Assembly: GCF_009834365.1 (NCBI RefSeq)
Contig: NZ_CP041348.1
Coordinates: 3,467,501-3,527,401, forward strand
Direction: 5' to 3'
Source: Komagataeibacter xylinus
GTDB taxonomy: Bacteria > Pseudomonadota > Alphaproteobacteria > Acetobacterales > Acetobacteraceae
Length of the DNA: 59,901 nt
Part shown: positions 54,276-59,901 of the stretch, piece after piece
Layout of the letters: the number at the start of each line of letters is the position of its first letter
Numbering within the stretch: position 1 is the stretch's first letter
Notes under the pieces: model-generated
Databases searched by the model: none
What the model was told of the DNA's origin: nothing
Seen by the model: the letters and a program-made list of their open reading frames with translations, nothing else
Translations under genes and position numbers: made by a program

Positions 54276-54956
54276 ATGATGACATCCTCCCCTCCCCGTC
54301 TGGCGGTTTTTGATATGGATGGCACGCTGATCGACAGCCTGCCCGACCTTGCGGCCTGCGCCGACTGGCTGCTGTTGCAATACCGGCTGCCGGGCATATC
54401 ACCCGAGGCGGTGCGCCCGATGATTGGCGATGGCGTGGCCGTTCTCGTCAGCCGCCTGCTTGACCATGCCGGCCCCGCCGCCGCCCGCATTGACCGCGCT
54501 GAAGCCACGACCCGCTACATGGCCCATTACACCCCTCATGCAACCGACCATTCCCGTCCCTTTCCCGGCACAGTCGAGACATTGGCAGCCCTGCACGCAG
54601 CGGGCTGGCACATGGCGGTATGCACCAACAAGCCCGTGGCGGCAGCCCGGCGCATCCTTCAGGTCATGGAACTGGAAAAATGGTTTGTCACTGTGGGCGG
54701 GGGTGACAGCTTTAGCGTACGCAAGCCCAACCCGTGCCACCTGCTGGACACCATTGCGCAGGCAGGCGGTATCCATGCCCGCGCCCTCATGATTGGCGAC
54801 CACCATAACGACGTGGCCTGCGCAACAGGTGCGCATGTGCCCGTCATTTTCGCCCGCTGGGGTTACGGGCGGCCGGAAATGGAAGCCGGGGCCACGGTGG
54901 GCGCCGATTCCATTACCGAAGTGCCACATCTGGCAGGCGAACTGGTGCCTGCCTGA
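54276..54956 (+). CDS. gph: phosphoglycolate phosphatase (HAD family)
   Basis: 226 residues of the HAD superfamily: FDMDGTLIDS (nucleophile Asp), CTNKP (Thr), KPNPCHLL (Lys) and IGDHHNDVACA (Asp pair). Gph removes the phosphate of 2-phosphoglycolate produced by repair of DNA ends. The substrate is assigned from overall similarity; other HAD hydrolases are close. Start ATG 54276 has AAGG 7 nt upstream; a TTG at 54246 is also in frame. It is convergent with gyrB, with a 6-nt gap. Confidence 0.82.
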   Translation: MMTSSPPRLAVFDMDGTLIDSLPDLAACADWLLLQYRLPGISPEAVRPMIGDGVAVLVSRLLDHAGPAAARIDRAEATTRYMAHYTPHATDHSRPFPGTVETLAALHAAGWHMAVCTNKPVAAARRILQVMELEKWFVTVGGGDSFSVRKPNPCHLLDTIAQAGGIHARALMIGDHHNDVACATGAHVPVIFARWGYGRPEMEAGATVGADSITEVPHLAGELVPA

Positions 54957-54962
54957 GCCCGA

Positions 54963-57467
<2,505 letters not shown>

Positions 57468-57521
57468 TCAGAATGCATTATAGCCCCAACCGCGCGGCGG
57501 AACCAGCATTCCCCACGCAAA

Positions 57522-58646
57522 TCAGGCTTCATGGGCAAGATTACCCGCGCCCGGTGTCTCGAATGCGGCACGGTCGCGCAAAGGGACGAACTGTTCGGCG
57601 TCCGTTCCGGTCAGGAACACGCCTGTATTCATGCGGCTCACGGCGCGGAACAGGGCCTGCCTGCGGGCTTCATCCAGATGCACCAGCGGTTCATCGAGCA
57701 GGAGCATGGGCACCTGCCCCCGGCACGCGGCGAGGATGCGCGCGTGCGACAGCACGATGCCCAGCAGCAGCGCCTTCTGCTGGCCTGTGCTGGACAGGGT
57801 GGCTGCGCGCCCGCTCACCCGATCAGTCAGCGCAAGCCCGGTGCGGTGCGCACCAAAACGGCTGCCGCCGCGCTGGCGGTCAATGCCGCGCGTGTGCGCG
57901 ATCTGCCCGGCCAGCCAGTCCTCCACCGCAAGGGCGGGCTGGGTGGCGAGGTGGGCGGCAATGTCGCATTCCAGTTCCAGCCGGGCGGCGGGAAAGTCAT
58001 CAGCTAGCGCCTGCTCATCGGTATTGAGGCGGCTGACCATGTCCATCCGCGCGGCAACGGTGGCTACCGCATGGCGGGCCATGGTGTGTTCAAGGGCGGC
58101 AAGCCAGCCGGGATCGGGGTTGCGCTGGGCCAAAAGGCGGCTGCGCTGGGCCATGGCGCGGTCGTGGGCGGCGAGTTCCCGGGCGTGGCCAGGTTCAAGC
58201 GCCTGCACCAGCCGGTCAAGAAAACGCCGCCGTCCTCCTGCCCCTTCAAGGAACAGGCGATCCATCTGCGGCGTGATCCAGACAGCGGAGAAATATTCAC
58301 CCACGCCATCGCGGTTGCGCAGCGCCTGCCCGTCAACCCGGAACACCCGGCGCTCGGGCCGCAGCGGATCGGCCCCGGTTGCAAGCTGCACGGACAGGGC
58401 TTCATCCCCGTCCATGCCTTCCACCTGTGCCGTAACGCCCCACAGGCCCGCACCATGCCGCGGCAGTTCATCCATGCGCGCGCCGCGCAGGCCACGGCCG
58501 GGAACGAGCAGCGATACGGCCTCGAGCAGATTGGTCTTGCCGCTGCCGTTCGGCCCGGTAATGACCGTAACCGGCTGCGCCGGCTGCCATGACAGGCGGC
58601 GGTAGTTCCGGAAATCCGTCAGCGTCAGCCGGGTTATGCAGGCCAT
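57522..58646 (-). CDS. recF: DNA replication/repair protein RecF
   Basis: 374 residues, SMC-like ATPase: LTDFRNYRRLSW, Walker A GPNGSGKTNLLEA, signature LSSTGQQKALLLG and Walker B PMLLLDEPLVHLD. It loads RecA at gaps together with RecO and RecR. The start lies 22 nt after the dnaN stop. Confidence 0.95.
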   Translation of the reverse strand: MACITRLTLTDFRNYRRLSWQPAQPVTVITGPNGSGKTNLLEAVSLLVPGRGLRGARMDELPRHGAGLWGVTAQVEGMDGDEALSVQLATGADPLRPERRVFRVDGQALRNRDGVGEYFSAVWITPQMDRLFLEGAGGRRRFLDRLVQALEPGHARELAAHDRAMAQRSRLLAQRNPDPGWLAALEHTMARHAVATVAARMDMVSRLNTDEQALADDFPAARLELECDIAAHLATQPALAVEDWLAGQIAHTRGIDRQRGGSRFGAHRTGLALTDRVSGRAATLSSTGQQKALLLGIVLSHARILAACRGQVPMLLLDEPLVHLDEARRQALFRAVSRMNTGVFLTGTDAEQFVPLRDRAAFETPGAGNLAHEA

Positions 58647-58668
58647 GCCGCCGTAATGGAAAGCGCGC

Positions 58669-59793
58669 TCAAACGCGCATGGGCATCAGCACGTACAGCG
58701 CCGAGGGGCTGTCCACATCGCGCACGATGGTCGGGGCGGAACTGTCGGAAAATGCGAATTCCACTTCCCTTTCCACCTGGTCGGTAATGTCGTTGAGGTA
58801 CCGGGCCTGAAAGCCGATCTCGATGGCAGGGGCATCGTAGGAGACGTGGTTTTCGTCCAGCTCCTCGGTAGCCGAGCCCTGGTCCTGGCTGGCAGCCGAC
58901 AGGGTGAGCAGGTTATGGCCCATGCTCAGCTTGACCGGGCGCGAACGCTCCTGGCTGATGGCCGCGACACGGGCCACCGCATCGGAGAAGATCTTCTTGC
59001 CCACGCGCAGGATGCGGTCATTACCGTGCGGGATCACGCGCTCATATTCAGGGAACGTGCCATCGATGAGCTTGGAGGTCAGCGTGATGTTGCCAATGGT
59101 GAACTGGATGCGGGTGTCGGACAGGGCAACGTCGACCTGCTCCGGCCCTTCATCGAGCAGCTTGCGCAGTTCGCCCACGGTCTTGCGCGGCACGATCACG
59201 CCGGGCATGCCCTCGCTGCCCGGCGGCAGTTCGGTCTCGACCCGGGCAAGGCGGTGGCCATCGGTCGCGACCGCGCGCAGTACCTGCCCGGCCTCGCCTT
59301 CGGCCACATGCAGGAAAATGCCGTTGAGGTAGTAGCGCGTCTCCTCGGTGGAGATGGCGAAGCGCGTGCGGTCGATCAGGCCGCGCAGCACCTGGGCCGG
59401 AATGCTGAATTCATGCGGCAGGCTACCTGCCATCATGGAGGGGAAGTCATCCACATCGAGCACGTTGAGGCTGGTGGCAAAGCGCCCCGCCCGCAGGCCA
59501 AGCGGCGCATCGCCCCCGGCGTGGTCGAATTCGACCTGCGCGCCATCGGGCAGCTTACGCACGATTTCGTACAGCACGGCAGCAGGTGCCGTGACCGCGC
59601 CATCACGCAGCGTTTCGGCCGCCATGCCCTCGACCACGGCAATTTCCATGTCGGTGGCGGTCAGCGTCATCGCGCCATCGGTGACGTTGATCAGCACGTT
59701 GGCCAGGATGGGGATGGTATTGCGCTTCTCGGCAACGCTCTGGATATGGGCCAGTGCCTTGAGCAGCGTTACGCGGTCAGCCTTCAACTTCAT
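58669..59793 (-). CDS. dnaN: DNA polymerase III beta sliding clamp
   Basis: 374 residues with three clamp domains: MKLKADRVTLLKAL at the start, ATDMEIAVVE, ATDGHRLARVE and the C-terminal ALYVLMPMRV typical of the clamp. Start ATG 59793 has GGAGG upstream; the in-frame extension to 59835 adds 14 residues and is not supported. dnaA would be expected beyond the right edge. The last 108 nt (59794-59901) show only this leader and no DnaA box. Confidence 0.96.
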   Translation of the reverse strand: MKLKADRVTLLKALAHIQSVAEKRNTIPILANVLINVTDGAMTLTATDMEIAVVEGMAAETLRDGAVTAPAAVLYEIVRKLPDGAQVEFDHAGGDAPLGLRAGRFATSLNVLDVDDFPSMMAGSLPHEFSIPAQVLRGLIDRTRFAISTEETRYYLNGIFLHVAEGEAGQVLRAVATDGHRLARVETELPPGSEGMPGVIVPRKTVGELRKLLDEGPEQVDVALSDTRIQFTIGNITLTSKLIDGTFPEYERVIPHGNDRILRVGKKIFSDAVARVAAISQERSRPVKLSMGHNLLTLSAASQDQGSATEELDENHVSYDAPAIEIGFQARYLNDITDQVEREVEFAFSDSSAPTIVRDVDSPSALYVLMPMRV

Positions 59794-59901
59794 CGGTACG
59801 ATATCCTCCACATCCCGCAGCACCCAAAAAAGCACAAAACGGGGGAGACCTGTCTAGCAGCCTGAAGCAACAGCGGTAAAGGGGCGCAGGCCCGAAATGC
59901 G

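Overview
The window looks like chromosomal DNA from an acetic acid bacterium (Acetobacteraceae, Komagataeibacter/Gluconacetobacter-like). I infer this from the high G+C coding bias, an alphaproteobacterial sphingolipid gene set (acyl-ACP ligase, ACP, serine palmitoyltransferase), MmcB, the TIGR02302 family, and the gene orders fabD-fabG-acpP-fabF-mltG, argH-lptM-lysA and dnaN-recF-gyrB. It is a densely packed core region. I see no insertion sequence, prophage, CRISPR array, tRNA or rRNA. Many neighbouring genes share stop/start codons (ATGA, GTGA, TTGA, TAATG), so most of the window is organised in translationally coupled operons.

Layout. 0-11 kb is an envelope-lipid island: a truncated CDP-glycerol-transferase-like gene, then FAAL-ACP-serine palmitoyltransferase (sphingoid base synthesis); on the other strand a Tam41-like nucleotidyltransferase and a DAGK-family lipid kinase; then a metallophosphoesterase, LptF, LptG, a histidine-box lipid hydroxylase and a GT-A nucleotidyltransferase. 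11-13.3 kb holds mmcB, an IMPase-family phosphatase and a secreted SYLF protein. 13.3-18 kb is the type II fatty acid synthesis cluster on the minus strand, with mltG. 18-22.5 kb holds less characterised minus-strand genes (YdcF-like, methyltransferase, betaine-binding-like protein, secreted Dabb protein, ferritin-like protein). 22.6-29.3 kb runs sucC-sucD, bioB, queE-queC-queD and a SulP transporter. 29.7-35.5 kb is a five-gene, tightly coupled Mce/Mla-type lipid transport operon. 35.6-38.6 kb holds dnaQ, coaE, aroE and an N-formylglutamate amidohydrolase. 38.9-45 kb holds argH, lptM, cdd, lysA and a TIGR02302 membrane protein. 45.2-47.8 kb is a Na+/H+ antiporter with a C-terminal cyclic-nucleotide-binding domain. 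48-53.9 kb holds thiO-thiS-thiG-thiE and glmU-glmS. 54.3-59.8 kb holds gph and the origin-associated dnaN-recF-gyrB block.

Most interesting items. (1) The lipid island could encode a complete route from sphingoid base synthesis, through phosphorylation and possibly CDP-activation of ceramide, to hydroxylation and export by an LptFG pair. (2) In the Mce/Mla operon the ABC 'ATPase' has lost Walker A, the Q-loop, normal Walker B and the H-loop, and the operon's first gene is a dCache-GAF receptor ending in a nucleotidyl cyclase fold that has lost its metal ligands. Two pseudo-enzymes therefore sit in one lipid-transport operon. (3) Four copies of an AAGCTT-centred palindromic element lie between genes, all next to gene 3' ends. 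Functional statements about these systems are inference from motifs and gene order; no database search was possible.
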